DNA of 64,000 nucleotides from Rotaria macrura (taxonomy: Eukaryota > Rotifera > Eurotatoria > Philodinida > Philodinidae): NCBI GenBank assembly GCA_900239685.1, contig OENT01000168.1:112281-176280 (forward strand), given 5' to 3'. This document shows positions 24,101 through 37,097 of the stretch, piece by piece. The notes beneath the pieces were generated by a model, which saw only the letters and a list, made by a program, of their open reading frames with translations, made no database searches and had not been told where the DNA came from. The translations under genes were made by a program, and so were the position numbers. Position 1 is the first letter of the stretch. The number at the start of each line of letters is the position of its first letter.

Positions 24101-26507
24101 CTAAAACTTTTGACCATAGAAACGTCAAGCCAACATATAAAAGATGCAAATATTTTTCATACTGTGAAACTTCCATTTACACAATTGAAACATATGTTCA
24201 GTGCAGCATAAGAATTGTTCGTGATGACGAGATCAGTATGCTTACCGTGGTTAACTTTCTCAGCACTGCAAAATATGTTGCTTTTATAAGACAGTAAGAG
24301 ATTCATACAAGATGAACAACAGTCTACTTAAAATTAAGAAAGTATGTTAAAGAAAAAAAGTAGTTCAACGTATGTTGAATAAGTGCCAAATACATTGATT
24401 TCCGTTTAAATTACACCAAGATACCAAACAATTTGAAAGTTGTCAAGAGATAAAAGCCATTCAAAGATTGTTTCACAAGTTTGAATATCTCAAAGTTAAA
24501 CCAAATTCATTTCAAATACAACAGTCCCTTGTTTTCTCCTTGAAATCATGGCATGCTTTTTGTTACGTGCGTAGCCGTCCAACGTAGATATAACTGAAAT
24601 GTTGCATGTCGAAATGCTGATTGTTCTGCTGCAATTTCAATACTTATTACCATAGCGTGTACGCCGATTCAGATACTGTTGATTTTTACAACGACAATAT
24701 GTGTTCGACTAAATTTGGTTACAGTGATCAGTGACGACTCATAATGGGCGATATTCTATCGATTATGGAAATTGTCAACATTCGGCTTCGATGAACTCAT
24801 GTAGTACGAAGACGCAACCTCGTTATCCATGAAAGAGAAGCAACCACTCACATCTATTCAAATGTCATGGTTTACATAGAACCTCACACTTTTCTGTTTC
24901 TATGTTTGTCTTTGTTGTACAGGGCGAGGAAAAGTCCATATTCTTCTCATTAGTTTGAAATTCAAATTCTCATAAATACGTATAGATGTACAATTCATAT
25001 TTTGATGTATGAATTTCACTATGAATGAAAATTCATCGGAATTTGCATGCACTTCGTGAAGTTTGATTCACATTTTGGCAAACAGCTTCTTTTCCTCCCA
25101 ATGTGACACATCTCTTAAAGAGATGAGAAAAGCCTGATGATACATACATTGGATGCTTCTGTTGAGAAATCAGGTGCATCTTTATTTCTCAAAATTACCT
25201 GTAGTAGATCGTCTCACAACCATTGATAATTCAAAAAACAAGATGTATTACTTTTCATGTTTGGTCCTTGAAACTAAGGATGACATCAGGGCATCTAATA
25301 TCTCAAACTTCAGTTTCCAGTGTAGAACAACTAAAAATATTCAAAGAGAAAGAGACGTATACTCATGGGTTACAAGAGATCGTGGTTGAAACAGACTCGA
25401 TTAGAAAGATCAGTAATGTTACCAAAAACCTAAATTATTTTATCCATCAAAGTATTGACGCGGTATTAAGAGAAGAGTAAATTCGAACTAATACAATTCC
25501 AGTTGATTCAATCATATATATATGCCGAGAAGAATAAAAGGGAAATGTGGAAGGAAAACCTAATTCAAAAAACAAAACAGTAATAAGTACCCGACTTGCA
25601 ACAAGATCGATGATTATTTCTATTTGCTGTGTAAAAGTAAAGTATAAAATAGAAAACTATTTGACAACAAAATGACATACGGATACTAGTTAGATAAGAT
25701 GAAGTGAAATTCTACTGAATTTCTATTTGATCATCATCATTGTATTGAATCTTCAATATTTTGGTGTTTCGCTAGTTTATGTTGACTTCCGAGAAAAATT
25801 TAAATTGATTAATAAAAATAGACTAATATAGAAATAATTAGAAGAAAAGTCTGTTGCAACTATGATCAATTAGAAACATAGCGCGAAGACGGTTAATCAA
25901 AAGGTAAACGAACGCAAGAATAAACATTCACACGAAATCGACGAAGTTTCATCTCGATCATTAATTAAAAAGAACGTGTCTGTGGGTATTCCTGTTATTT
26001 TTCTTCTTCAAAAGGATAAGAATAAAACTGGCATTATCTTGAAAAGAGATATCCCTTGTCCATAAGAATCTTCCTCTTATCGAATAGGCTTGAACTTAAA
26101 ATATAGATTTGTCTCATTGTTACGTCACTAACCATTGACGAAGTTTCGTTTGTAAGATCTACTGTAACATTGAGAAAAACGAATGAAGATTTTGTTTTGT
26201 TCTTTTTATACAACTATTAAACTGCCATCTTCATCTTATCATTCCATCGATGGTGAGATTTATTTCTTGTTGATATGCTTACTTCTATGAGAATGAAAAA
26301 CAACCTACAAGTTGAGGTGATTATGATAACTTGACGTACTTTTATCGCACTTGGCCTCGTTTTCTTTTTCAGCTTGTGTAGAAAAACATTTTCCTGATTG
26401 GAGAACCCAAGAATGAGATTCATGATATCCGAAATGACGTATTTTCATTTCGGTTTTATTTTGAATCAGAATTCAATATTTACTAATCATATCAGTCATG
26501 GATGTAG
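21122..26507. other. Gene-poor stretch, 5.4 kb
   Basis: No convincing gene. The longest overlapping frames (25153-25480) share no motif and sit in two competing phases. There is no tRNA-like, satellite or transposon terminal pattern that I could recognise by eye. Confidence 0.5.
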
Positions 26508-28526
26508 ATGATAAATAAATTGTTTTTAAGCATAAATAGTACTTCTAATTTCGATTTGACTGCATTGAAATTTAGAAAAAAAATGTTTGCTTTACGAATT
26601 CTCTTTCCCGTATTATTGTGGTATAACGTCCGAGTGCATACAGCTCTGATTACTTACGACTTTATTGTTCGGTCTATTCCAGCCATCCCTGATGGATATC
26701 CACGATCAGTAGTTATCATTCATCATGCCCATGCTTCATGGAATATTGATCGACCGTTTCCTGGTCCATTGATTCGAGCTCGTATCGGTGATCAACTACG
26801 AATTCGAATTCAAAATAAATTGCGTGATCAGGCTACTTCCATTCATTTTCATGGTCTTCATATGCTTGGTAATCCGTGGGCTGATGGCACTGAACATATT
26901 ACCCAATGCCCTATTGCTTCACATACTTCATTTATTTATGAGTTCAACGTGACCCAAACCGGAACATTTTGGTATCATTCACACAATGCTCAGCAATATG
27001 CAGATGGACTGTACGGTCCACTCATTATTGATGGTGATAACATTTCACAACGCTACGATTACGGATCGAATGATCAAATTATTATGCTTCAGGAATGGTA
27101 TCATGAAACGTGGCCTGATATCATGACAGCATATCAAGGTCCACACGGTGCTTATCGTGGCAGTATAGCAATATATCCATGGCCGCCGACTACGTTTCTC
27201 ATCAATGGTCACGGCCGATTCGATTGTCACACGTATAATTGTTCGAGAAATGACACTTGGAGAGATACGTGTGGTAATACGTTTCCCGTTCAATGTATTC
27301 GTCTTCGGGATCCTTTTTTCGGTTCATGCATTCCAAATGCACATCAGATCGATAGATTTCAATGTACACCTGGAGGACTAATGCGTTTACGATTAATAAA
27401 TGCTGCTAGTGGCATTCCATTTCGATTTTCAATCGCGCAACATAATCTTACCATTGTCGCACGAGATGGTATCGATATTGAACCTGTTGCCGTTCCATAT
27501 TTACACATACCGATAGGACAACGATTAGATTTGATTATCAACTGTAGTCAAGATCCAAGAGATGTCTATGAAATTTTAGTAGCAAGTAGAAATAGTCTTC
27601 AACCACCAGAAATCATAACAGGACCTACACCTACGATGTGGGCCATGGCAGAACTGATTTATCCTCAATCGAAGTCTAACACTCGGAACGCAAGCATCGA
27701 TGAAGAGGTGAAAATCAACGCCGAAGATCCATTCTTTGAATACAAATATCTTAGACCGTTGCCATCGCGTCAAGCAAAGCCTGCCGTTCGTCGAGTAACC
27801 CTTGCTTTCGTTGTTCATTGGAACAATCGACCCACTATTGATGCTTTAGAAGAGTGGGCTGTTAACAATATTACCTTTGCACCACCAAAAGAACCTCTTC
27901 TTCAAGGCATTTTCCTTGATGGTACCGATCAGCACGTCATTGCAGAAGAATATGCTGGTCTTGTTAACAATACTCATGCTACGTACATTCAACATTTCGA
28001 ATATGGTCAAACTTACGAAATAGTTATGATCAACAATGATCCACAACAACATCCTTGGCATCTACATGGTTATACGGTAGATTTCATAGCGGCTGATAAA
28101 CTACCTAACATAGGTCTTCCCGCCTGTAATCGATCGACACGTCAATCAGTTGCTGTCAATCTTGATTCGATATTGCCACCGTTAGAATCGACGCCCAATG
28201 TTTTAACTGTTGGCGATTCTTTTAACATACCACGAGACAGCTATGTCGTCTTTCGTTTTACAGCTGACAATGCCGGTCCTTGGTTTCTACATTGTCATAT
28301 GGATTGGCATATTTCGCCTGGTATGGCACTCGTTCTCTCAGTAAGTCGTAACGGTGCCTATCGAAATTTGATTCAACCTCCACCTAAAGACTTTCCAACG
28401 TGTGGTCCTAGACAAATACTTGCTGATAAATCAACTTCATCTGCGATCACACCTTCTACATTATTGAACAGTTCATTGATTTTTTTTCTTATGATTTTCA
28501 TTCATTTTATTGTCGTACACTTGTGA
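26508..28526 (+). CDS. Laccase-like multicopper oxidase, secreted or membrane-anchored
   Basis: This is a single exon. Two in-frame starts exist: ATG 26508 (672 aa) and ATG 26583 (647 aa). The second places a good signal peptide (MFALRILFPVLLWYNVRVHT) at the very N-terminus and is preferred. All copper ligands are present (672-aa numbering): SIHFHG (His113, 115) and WYHSHN (His157, 159); near the C-terminus HPWHLHG (His515, 518, 520) and HCHMDWHISPGM (His595, Cys596, His597, His601, with Met606 as T1 axial ligand). The family oxidises phenols or other donors and reduces O2 to water; a Met axial ligand usually means a lower redox potential. The L1 motif WADG...QCPI is fungal or plant in style. 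The extreme C-terminus is hydrophobic (SSLIFFLMIFIHFIVVHL), suggesting a GPI signal or tail anchor. Many N-glycosylation sites fit secretion. The lack of introns and the motif style raise the possibility of horizontal origin. Confidence 0.93.
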   Translation: MINKLFLSINSTSNFDLTALKFRKKMFALRILFPVLLWYNVRVHTALITYDFIVRSIPAIPDGYPRSVVIIHHAHASWNIDRPFPGPLIRARIGDQLRIRIQNKLRDQATSIHFHGLHMLGNPWADGTEHITQCPIASHTSFIYEFNVTQTGTFWYHSHNAQQYADGLYGPLIIDGDNISQRYDYGSNDQIIMLQEWYHETWPDIMTAYQGPHGAYRGSIAIYPWPPTTFLINGHGRFDCHTYNCSRNDTWRDTCGNTFPVQCIRLRDPFFGSCIPNAHQIDRFQCTPGGLMRLRLINAASGIPFRFSIAQHNLTIVARDGIDIEPVAVPYLHIPIGQRLDLIINCSQDPRDVYEILVASRNSLQPPEIITGPTPTMWAMAELIYPQSKSNTRNASIDEEVKINAEDPFFEYKYLRPLPSRQAKPAVRRVTLAFVVHWNNRPTIDALEEWAVNNITFAPPKEPLLQGIFLDGTDQHVIAEEYAGLVNNTHATYIQHFEYGQTYEIVMINNDPQQHPWHLHGYTVDFIAADKLPNIGLPACNRSTRQSVAVNLDSILPPLESTPNVLTVGDSFNIPRDSYVVFRFTADNAGPWFLHCHMDWHISPGMALVLSVSRNGAYRNLIQPPPKDFPTCGPRQILADKSTSSAITPSTLLNSSLIFFLMIFIHFIVVHL

Positions 28527-31500
28527 TGCACTGTTCACTATTCAGAATTCATATTGAAAGAAAAATATTTACTAAAATACGATCTAACTTATTTTACATT
28601 CTAACTGTACGATGGAAATCGTCGATTTAGTTGAAATTCATGCAGAAGCCCTCAAATAGCATGTTCTGTATGTTTAATTGTTGGCTGTTGATTCTGTGAA
28701 TGTATATTTTTCGATAGGAATTTTAATCTTTCTATGAGTACCCGAGAATTTTCTTTGAATCGACAACTTTTCTCATTACGATTGCTCTTTATACGTTTGA
28801 GAAAGACAAGTGCAATGAAAGTTAACGAACAAAACATTGTAGCATTGAATGAATTTTTCATTTTGCAGTGATGATAGGTATCTTCACTTTAATTTTTTAA
28901 TCTTTTTCGAATATTATCAAATAGACAACGATATTTGATTACGCGAAATTCTTTTGAGTACAAAATAAATACGGTTATGTTATGTTGACAAGAGCAGTAC
29001 CTATGGTCTGGATTTATTTTCAATCAGCGAAAATAAAATATGATATGAAAGAGATTTAGAGACTTGAGAGTTCTTATCCTAAATAAAAATATGAAAAGTC
29101 AAGACGATTATCCTTTTAAGTGATATGAGCCCCTTGAGTAAAAACATTTACATTATAATATTAAACCTAGTATACTTGAGATGTATTATTGATGTTTTCA
29201 TCAAAACTCTAATCAGCATTTGATAAGATTCATTTTATCTGATTGTATCAGTTTTCTTGTTTCAATTAGAAACAATTGTTCGTAATATTAAAAGTTTGAG
29301 AAAAACACTGTTTCTTTTTATGAAAGAAACTGTTAATCCCAGATTCGACATGCAGCAAAAGCGTCCTGTACAATTAGAATATTGACGGTGCTCTTGACAT
29401 AGAGTGAAGAATGACGGCGAGAAATCATCATTTTATGGAACCAGATACGCATTGATTGAACTTGAATTGTACGTTGCCAATCATCGATATGATGTTCTTA
29501 CTCACCTTACCTATTTGAGTAACAGTTACATTTTTATCTATTCCCACCACAACTACACTGATACGCACTCTGGAACAGATACTAACCTGTGTTATTTTGA
29601 CTTGAATATAGTGGATAGTTAATTAAGAATAGGAATTTTATCAGGTTCTTTCAGATGATATAGTGAAAACGAAAAGTAAAGACTCGACTCATAAAGTTCC
29701 CAATTCGATAAGATTTTGCTCTGCATGTTTAGTTAATAGTTACGAGTCACACATCGATTTGCTTTATGTTTCCATCGTATAGAGTTAACTTCATTTACAG
29801 TATTTTGCGTGTTTGTATACAAGTATAGTAGCCATTATCGGAAATAAATCGAAGATCAGAAAATTTTTGATCATCATCCTAGGTCATGATCTAATCTCAA
29901 TAATTCATCTCTTCTCATCGTAGCTCTTGTTCATGACCATCGACATTAACTATAGAAAATGCAGTTGAACATCATCACCTAAATCTATTTAGCACACGCT
30001 ATATTATATCGGGTTGTTCCTGGTATCATCGCCTCGAAGGTTGGCAGTATCATTCAAATACATAGTAGATTAAAGGCCGATGCCAGTTTCCCTTTGACGT
30101 ACGAGAACTTGTATTAGGTAATGAAAGAAATTTTCGAATTTTCACCATTATTGATATGTTTTAAGAGATTTTGATAGAATTTTTATGATGAAATCCAATT
30201 GGCTATCATACAGATCACATAAATGAATACGAAGATTAGATAGAAACAAGCGTGAAGGAAAAGAAGGGCATTGTATTTGACGATTGCAACTATATTAATA
30301 ATCGTAGATCATTAGCAAGAAAATTATTGAATGAATGTTACCTAAATTATTTATATCTTTCTTTGGAAAAAAATGAAACTTGTCTACATTAGAACACTAC
30401 TGTAATATGATTTGTCTTCTTCTAAATTATTTACTGATCTGTAAAATATTAGTAATGTGTGCATCTTTTATACTTGTATGTTCTTGAAAGTTTAGGACTG
30501 TATTCTTATCCTTAACAATCAAATATCCAAAAACATTACATCTTAACGGTTTTTTCGTCATACTGAAACTTTGATTCTTACGCCCAGACATGAAATCACA
30601 CTCCTGTCTTCACGCTTATAACATTAGCATCAGTGTTTCCTTGTCAGACTCGATTTTGTTATGTGTCTTAAATTATCTAAAACGCCTTGTCTGCTCATCG
30701 GGGATCAAATGATTCATGCAATTCGTTCAGTGAATTGAAGGAGAATATCTGAAGTAAAGTAACGAATAAAATCAATCTACACCAGGGCGAAATATATAGG
30801 TTAAAAAACAGACTGAAACTAGACTTGTCTTGTCTTGTCAATGAATATTTTATGATTGTCCATATGCTTTGAAAGCTTTTATAAGCGAGTAAAGGTAGCC
30901 AAACATTGTATTGCTGTTATTTTTAAATTATGTGCTAAGTATAACTCATGTCATGAGCTATAGATATACGTGTGCATTGGTATTTACTGTGAAGAAATTT
31001 TCTATTATTAGTTAATTGATGTGAGAAGTATATTTCATATGTACGATATTTAAAAAAAATCTATCATCGGATTTCTACACCGACAACTAACTATAGATAT
31101 TCGATCACTACTGTTTAGTATCTGAATCAGAATAAGATGCATTCATTCAATGTAAGATTCAAAACTTTTCGTAGAAGCCACATGCCTTGGATTTCAATTA
31201 GTGCACGGCAATAGACGGCGACGGCAGACATCTAACGTAAATTAAGATATTTGTTAAGGAGACAATTACTCTACGAAAAAACTTGGTGTCAAAACATCAA
31301 CTATTCTTTTTATTACACATTAAGTAGTTTTGAATGAATTCACTGATTTATTTAGTATATTCAGTGTTTTATTTATTTTTTCGTTTTTTTTTGCTTGGAT
31401 AAATATATATTAAGTCACAGTAGTAGAACTAGCATGAACAAGAGTCTATTGTGTCAGCAATGCTATTTTGGATTCAGATAGTTAATGATGACTGTTTTTT

Positions 31501-33156
31501 TTCATTAACTTTCATATTCTTCGTAGTACGTGACGACAGCAGCAGCAGTTAAACTTCATGATTCTACCGAATGCATGTTTAAAATGAAACTTTCTGTGAA
31601 AGTGCTGTAGAATTTTATGTATCGTTGCACCATGTTTGTTTCTTTATGATAAATGAAATCGTGCGAATGAATGGTTTCTTAGTTGTAACGAGAGATTATA
31701 TGGTAGTAAGAAAAGAATAATCAGTTTCTTATTGCACTTTGGTGTATCAGAAAGTGGGACTTCGAACATTGTGATAGTAATACTAATGATCATCTAAGCA
31801 TCTTTCTTTCTTGTGCAGTTTCATTAAAGAAATCAAGATGTTCAATGATTGGAAAAAAAAACATGTATTGTCTGTAGATGTCATACGTCGAAGCTATCGA
31901 TATTTATCAGCTCAGTAGAGACATGAGCATTTGAAAAATAAATAAATATACTAGAGAAACTTATTTTCCTTGAGAATCCAAGTTCAATAAAATAAATTCT
32001 TTTCATAATAAAAATAATCTTTCACGTTTCTATTTAGAAGAAAAACATTCATTTCACATTTCGCTTTCTAAAATATTGTCTCAGAGTTAATTTAAAATAA
32101 TGGTAGTTTTCAAGTAGATAACATCAAATTGTTTTTACCAAAACTTCAATTAAAATTTAAAAGCTTTTTGACATAGAAGCAAAAGTTGTTTGAAAGATGA
32201 ATTGCATTAAAACCCATTGAACTTTAAGATAAGAACGTAAAATTAATTCTTCAATAAATGAACACCAATCTATGATAAGTATTCTTTTTTAAAAATTATG
32301 AAATCATGCTGATTATCTACAACTGCAAGTTCATTAAGAGCAACGAATACTAGTAGAAAATCTTTTATAATTTAGATTTGAAATTGTTCTTAGATCATTG
32401 AAATTCAAACCAGATTTCGGATGCAACCGATGTCGTCTTAGATGAATTATTCCTACACTTAGTTACTATTCTCTATTATATCAAATAGTGCAGTCAGCGA
32501 TAGTTTTTCTCTTTGCATCTCATCTACTCCTGATGACTTTAAGAGTTTGAAATACGGTTATTATAAATTAGACGTGAGCTTTGAGTACTAACAATGGAAG
32601 TCATTTATCTTACTCCTTTTCAAATCTTTTAAGAAAACATTGAATAATAACCATTCAACACTTCATAGTAAGCAAATATTTAGGAGAGCATATTTTTTGC
32701 CGATTACTTTTGATGATAAATAAAGTATGATGTCTTTTGAGTTCCCCCATATACTTCAATATAATGATTGTTGCCAGCTGAATAAAATATTAACTGTAAC
32801 AGGATGCGTCATACATGTTCACTAGACTAATTTGAACTCTTTCTATTAGTTATGCGAAATACTAATGACTAGTGAGGTTTCATCCTGATGCATGAACATA
32901 AAAAAATATTTTGATAGAAAACTATCATTCTCATGTAGGCTATGGTATGACAATGTTTGACACTAACTCTTTCTTTTCTTCTACATCACTTTACTGAAAA
33001 CCGTACAGAAACATGCAAATTTACAACATATTCACTAGCTAACGATTTTAAAACATTTGTGGATTATTTCGAATTTACACTTGGTTTATTACATTACCAA
33101 AGTAGGCATAAATATTGTCTCACAACACGGCATCATCACCAATCAACTTTGACGGC
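28527..33156. other. Gene-poor stretch, 4.6 kb
   Basis: AT-rich with only short motif-free open frames. I see no gene, RNA or transposon end. Confidence 0.5.
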
Positions 33157-33648
33157 ATGCAGTCTTCATCAACGGCCGTATCATTTATCTCCGTACCACC
33201 GAGAGCTTTCTTCTGGATCTTGCTCGTATTTTTAATACCAGCTATTATATGTTCTTTTCTTTTTCTCTACTATTTCTTGTCATACCGAACCTTACGACAA
33301 ACAGTTAACAGTCATGTCTTTAATCTTCTTCTCATCATTGGTCTATTCTGTTTACTCATTGACATTCCAAATTATCTTAATTTTACTCGTCTAGGATATG
33401 TTTGGCCTCGATTACCGATTACATGCTTTTTATGGTGCTTTGTGGATTTAGCATGCTTCAATATGTGTAGTTATCTCATGGTTTGGGCAACAATTGAACG
33501 GCACATTTTTGTTTTTCATGGTGATTGGATAAATTCTCAGAAAAAACGATTTCTTGCTCACTATCTACCATTGATAGTTATCATTCTATATAGTGTAATC
33601 TTCTATTCGATTGTGATCTTCTTCCCATCGTGTGAAAATGAATTGGTT

Positions 33649-34424
33649 CACCGATATTTCCGCGCGTGACATTACCGCTCCGATATTACCGCGCCGACAT
33701 TACCGCGCATTGACACTACCGCGCATTGACATTATCGCGCACGACACTACAGCGGACGACATATACGCGGAATTTTTTTTTGTCTTTTTTATTTGATCAA
33801 TAAGCTTATGGCTATTAATCAGAGAAAGTTGTTCTTTTTCGTGGTCCATTAGTTTAGATGAAACCTTATGTCAGAAGGAATAATTGGATCAGATAATAAT
33901 GAGAGGATGAGTATAATTGTTCTTACTGGCACACAGACTCCAAATAAACGAAAAAAGTATGACAAAATCAATGAGCGAATAAAAAATATGGTAAAAGAAT
34001 TTCATAATGTTTCACGTGATGAGTATTTGAAAATGGCCAGATCTATGTTTAACCTTTGAATATGTTATTCACTTCTTGTTGTCTTTAGATTTTGTTTTTT
34101 GTTCTCATTAATTTATTTGTCAATAAATATTATTCAACTATACTTCGTTTTACTTACGTTTAACTGCATTTTTAAAATACACTTTTCCATCGAGAAATAG
34201 TTGTGAAGTGTGTAAGGGGATATATATCTGATTGATAAAAAAGAGACAAAAAAAATTCCGCGTATATGTCGTCCGCTGTAGTGTCGTGCGCTATAATGTC
34301 AATGCGCGGTAGTGTCAATGCGCGGTAGTGTCAATGCGCGGTAGTGTCGTGCGCGGAAGTGTCGTGCGCGGTAATGTCGGCGCGGTAATATCGGCGCGGT
34401 AATGTCACGCGCGAAAATATCGTG
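33649..34424. mobile_element. Non-autonomous MULE-like DNA element with iterated long inverted repeats
   Basis: This 0.78-kb insertion splits a GPCR gene. Its ends are inverted repeats of roughly 150 bp (33649-33801) and 190 bp (34233-34424). Each is built from repeated units around GACATTACCGCGC or GACACTACCGCGC, and both end internally in CGCGGAATTTTTTTT-GTCT. The left arm has about seven units and the right arm ten or more, so the arms have gained or lost units independently. The outermost sequence CGATATTT(T/C)CGCGCGTGAC is shared. The core (about 430 bp) holds a short ORF resembling the C-terminus of FLYWCH-type MULE transposases. I could not identify a clear target-site duplication. Confidence 0.8.
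33868..34059 (+). pseudogene. Short ORF resembling a MULE transposase C-terminal tail
   Basis: 63 codons from ATG 33868. The second half (KRKKYDKINERIKNMVKEFH, then DEYLKMARSMFNL and stop) follows the pattern seen at the extreme C-terminus of animal FLYWCH/MULE transposases: a basic helix, then a Y-L-...-N-L ending. There is no catalytic DDE core. Read as what remains after internal deletion of an autonomous element; the resemblance is by eye only. Confidence 0.4.
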
Positions 34425-34843
34425 CCACGACTTTGTTCAATTGTTTATTACCAACTCCTATCATCACCATCGTCGATGTTTTATTAATAATACGTATCTT
34501 CAAAAAGAAAGGATGTCTGCATCAGCCTGTGAGATGGAAGAAATATCGAAGAATGGTGTTGCAGATTTTATCATGTTCAGCAATTTTCATTTTATTCAGC
34601 CTTCCAATGGTATCAGTTAGTTCTGTGCATTTGTTTGGTATTTCGTTTGAAGGAACTGGTCGTGTTGAACTTAACTTCTACTTTCTGGCGTATTTCATGA
34701 ATATTTTCATGCCTTTCGTATGTGTTGGATCGTCGCCAGAGATCTGGTTAAAAATAAAGAGAAAAATACAACGCTCTGCTAATAGGATTGTTCCATTAAA
34801 CATGGTATTACGTCCGATTGCGATGAATGACTTTTTTTATTGA

Positions 34844-36464
34844 GCCATGATAAAACATCTCGTTGATGTTTGCATTAGATAATATGTACACATGGAAAAA
34901 TTAGAAAAATTACGCTAAGAATGGGATGATTCATTTTTTTTGTAGTGAACCACCATTATACAACTATTTAAGTTGTTGAAACAAGAGAAAAGATTCTCGA
35001 ACATGTTTCATATTTTGCCGTTCAAATTCAATAAATTCTTTGATTTTTGTGCAATAAAATTAATATTTTCTCAATTTTAAGACAGACTAACTTGATGTTA
35101 ATCTAAATAGTATTGTTCTTCTTTTAGATGTGCGAATTTCACACGATTCTATTGAAAAATCAGTGAACAAACATCAATCAAATAAAAACTAGAAAAATAT
35201 GAGAAGATCATGTTCTTTAACCATTGTCATATTCGAGTATTTGACAGATTGTCCACTCTACTCACCTATTGTTGAGTTTTCTTCTTCGTCAATCGTGGGA
35301 CGTTATCGTTGACTTTGTCAGTATATTCAGAAACTCAACTATTCGATAACATCATGGAATCAACTACAACCAAATAGGGACTATTGAATAGATAATTCAT
35401 ATGCATAGAGAATCAAGATTCTTCTATATATGCGCCAAAATTTGAATGTATAAGGATCATATTCTTAGACTACTCAAGAGATTTCTTAATGTCGAACGAA
35501 GAAGCGATTCACGAAAGGATCAATGTGAGTCTTCGTTTCGTTATACATGCATCGAATACAAAACTAAATACGATACCAGCGTTAACATAGGCAGTCGTTT
35601 CACGGTTGACTGGAGATGGTGGTGTCAGTGCTTACGAGTTTCCCCTTTTCTCCAACAGCACACCCTCACACGCTTCATCATCGATGAATACATTTTATGT
35701 TGAGAATTTAATCGTCGCTTAAAATCACTTTATTTCAGAGAAATTTAACACTTTCATCGCTTAATGTTAACGGAATCGCTCAAAGAACTCTTTTAATACA
35801 TACACGAGGAGAGGAGACTTATGAATGTCTATAGAAGTCATTGTCAGCATTTTCTTAACGACTTTATTCTATTAAATAACATGTATTAATAAAGTCATAT
35901 GTACATATAAACAAAAGACCAGTGATGGTCATACTGTCATGCAACGATGGCAGCATATGCTAATAAAACGAATTGAGGAGACGAGTACTTATAAAGATAT
36001 GATAGATCATGACATTATCATGATTAGTCCAGGTTTAGATTGAAGTTCGTCAATATGGCTCCAGATTTTTATTTACTTCATCATGTTCTACCGACTGAAA
36101 AAAGACTTTTCAATAGTAGTTGAATTTTGTTCGACGATTTTTTTCTCTCTCACTAACACGAATATGATCATCTCTGATAATCAATAGATAATGAAAGAAT
36201 ATATTCATCTCTAGTACTCATCAGAATAATTATAAAGTCATAATTCTTCAATCAAAACCTCAAAAATAAAATAACAGTATAATGTATATGCAGTAACTTT
36301 CACTTGTACGATAACTACTAACGTTCGTTGTTCTTCTAATCGAATATAAAGATTCGATTTTGCGGTCCTTCTCAATTGAACTGCTATGGCATTGAGCTCT
36401 GGTAGATAAGGGTATTCCTGTGTATCCCATTTTGTGTGATAGGACGTATCAGTTGATGTTTTTT
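34844..36464. other. Intergenic between two convergent GPCR loci
   Basis: No supported gene. The open frames at 35446-35703 and 36238-36468 show no motif; the latter overlaps the 3' flank of the minus-strand GPCR. Confidence 0.5.
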
Positions 36465-37097
36465 TCAAACATTTGTGAATTTCAATTTTCTTTGTAATCC
36501 TGGTAAACTAGCAAGATAAAAGAAAGGTAAGAGAGGTGATACACATAATGCTATAAAATAGATCCAGTTTTTGATAGAAGCACCAAACTCATCATAGCCC
36601 ATTGTCTGGACGATGGTGATTGTACAAAAGCCAATATTTGCAAAACAGAATAGGCAATATATGCCAAATAATTGTACTGCATTCTACGATTCTTTCGTCA
36701 ATTCAGTGATTGATCCATTCGACGCTTCTGACAATGAACACACGTAGGAGAGGTGAAATATCAAAAACAGTGTGACTACTACGGTAGGTATAAAGCCATG
36801 AACTGTCTCTCCGTATACATTCACTATTTCATTGGTCCATACGAAGCAGTCTATAGTACAACTGGAATAAATCTTATCATAATAATTTTTACATGTATAA
36901 AAGAAAATAAAACTAATGTAATATGCAAATGGATAAATGAAATAAAATATCATTGGAATAGAATGATAAAAGACACGAAGATAACGAAAATTGAAGAATT
37001 GTCGATAAAAAATTCAATAGGAACGATAGAACATTCCACATAACTAACATTTGTTGTGCTAACATATATTTCATTTGTGACTAAAGGAATATTTTTA

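Larger units (their letters stand above)
33157..34843 (+). pseudogene. Rhodopsin-like GPCR disrupted by a DNA-element insertion
   Basis: From ATG 33157 the first half (to about 33648) encodes an extracellular N-terminus, TM1 (FFWILLVFLIPAIICSFLF), TM2 (VFNLLLIIGLFCLLIDIPNYL), LGYVWPRLP, TM3 ending WATIERHIFVFH (ERH in place of DRY) and TM4 up to FFPSCENE. Foreign GC-rich repeat DNA then begins and the frame stops at 33669. From about 34425 the receptor resumes in frame with NCLLPTPIITIVDVLLIIRI (TM5), WKKYRRMVLQILSCSAIFIL (TM6) and FYFLAYFMNIFMPFVCVGSS (TM7), ending with a stop at 34843. About 30 residues of extracellular loop 2 are lost, in addition to the insertion. The flanking halves have no other stop, so the damage looks recent. 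The ligand is unknown; this is the expanded orphan GPCR type found in rotifers. Confidence 0.85.

Noticed and set aside
25153-25480. Two overlapping plus-strand open frames of 78-85 codons
   Set aside because: They compete in different phases, show no motif and have no splice or promoter context.
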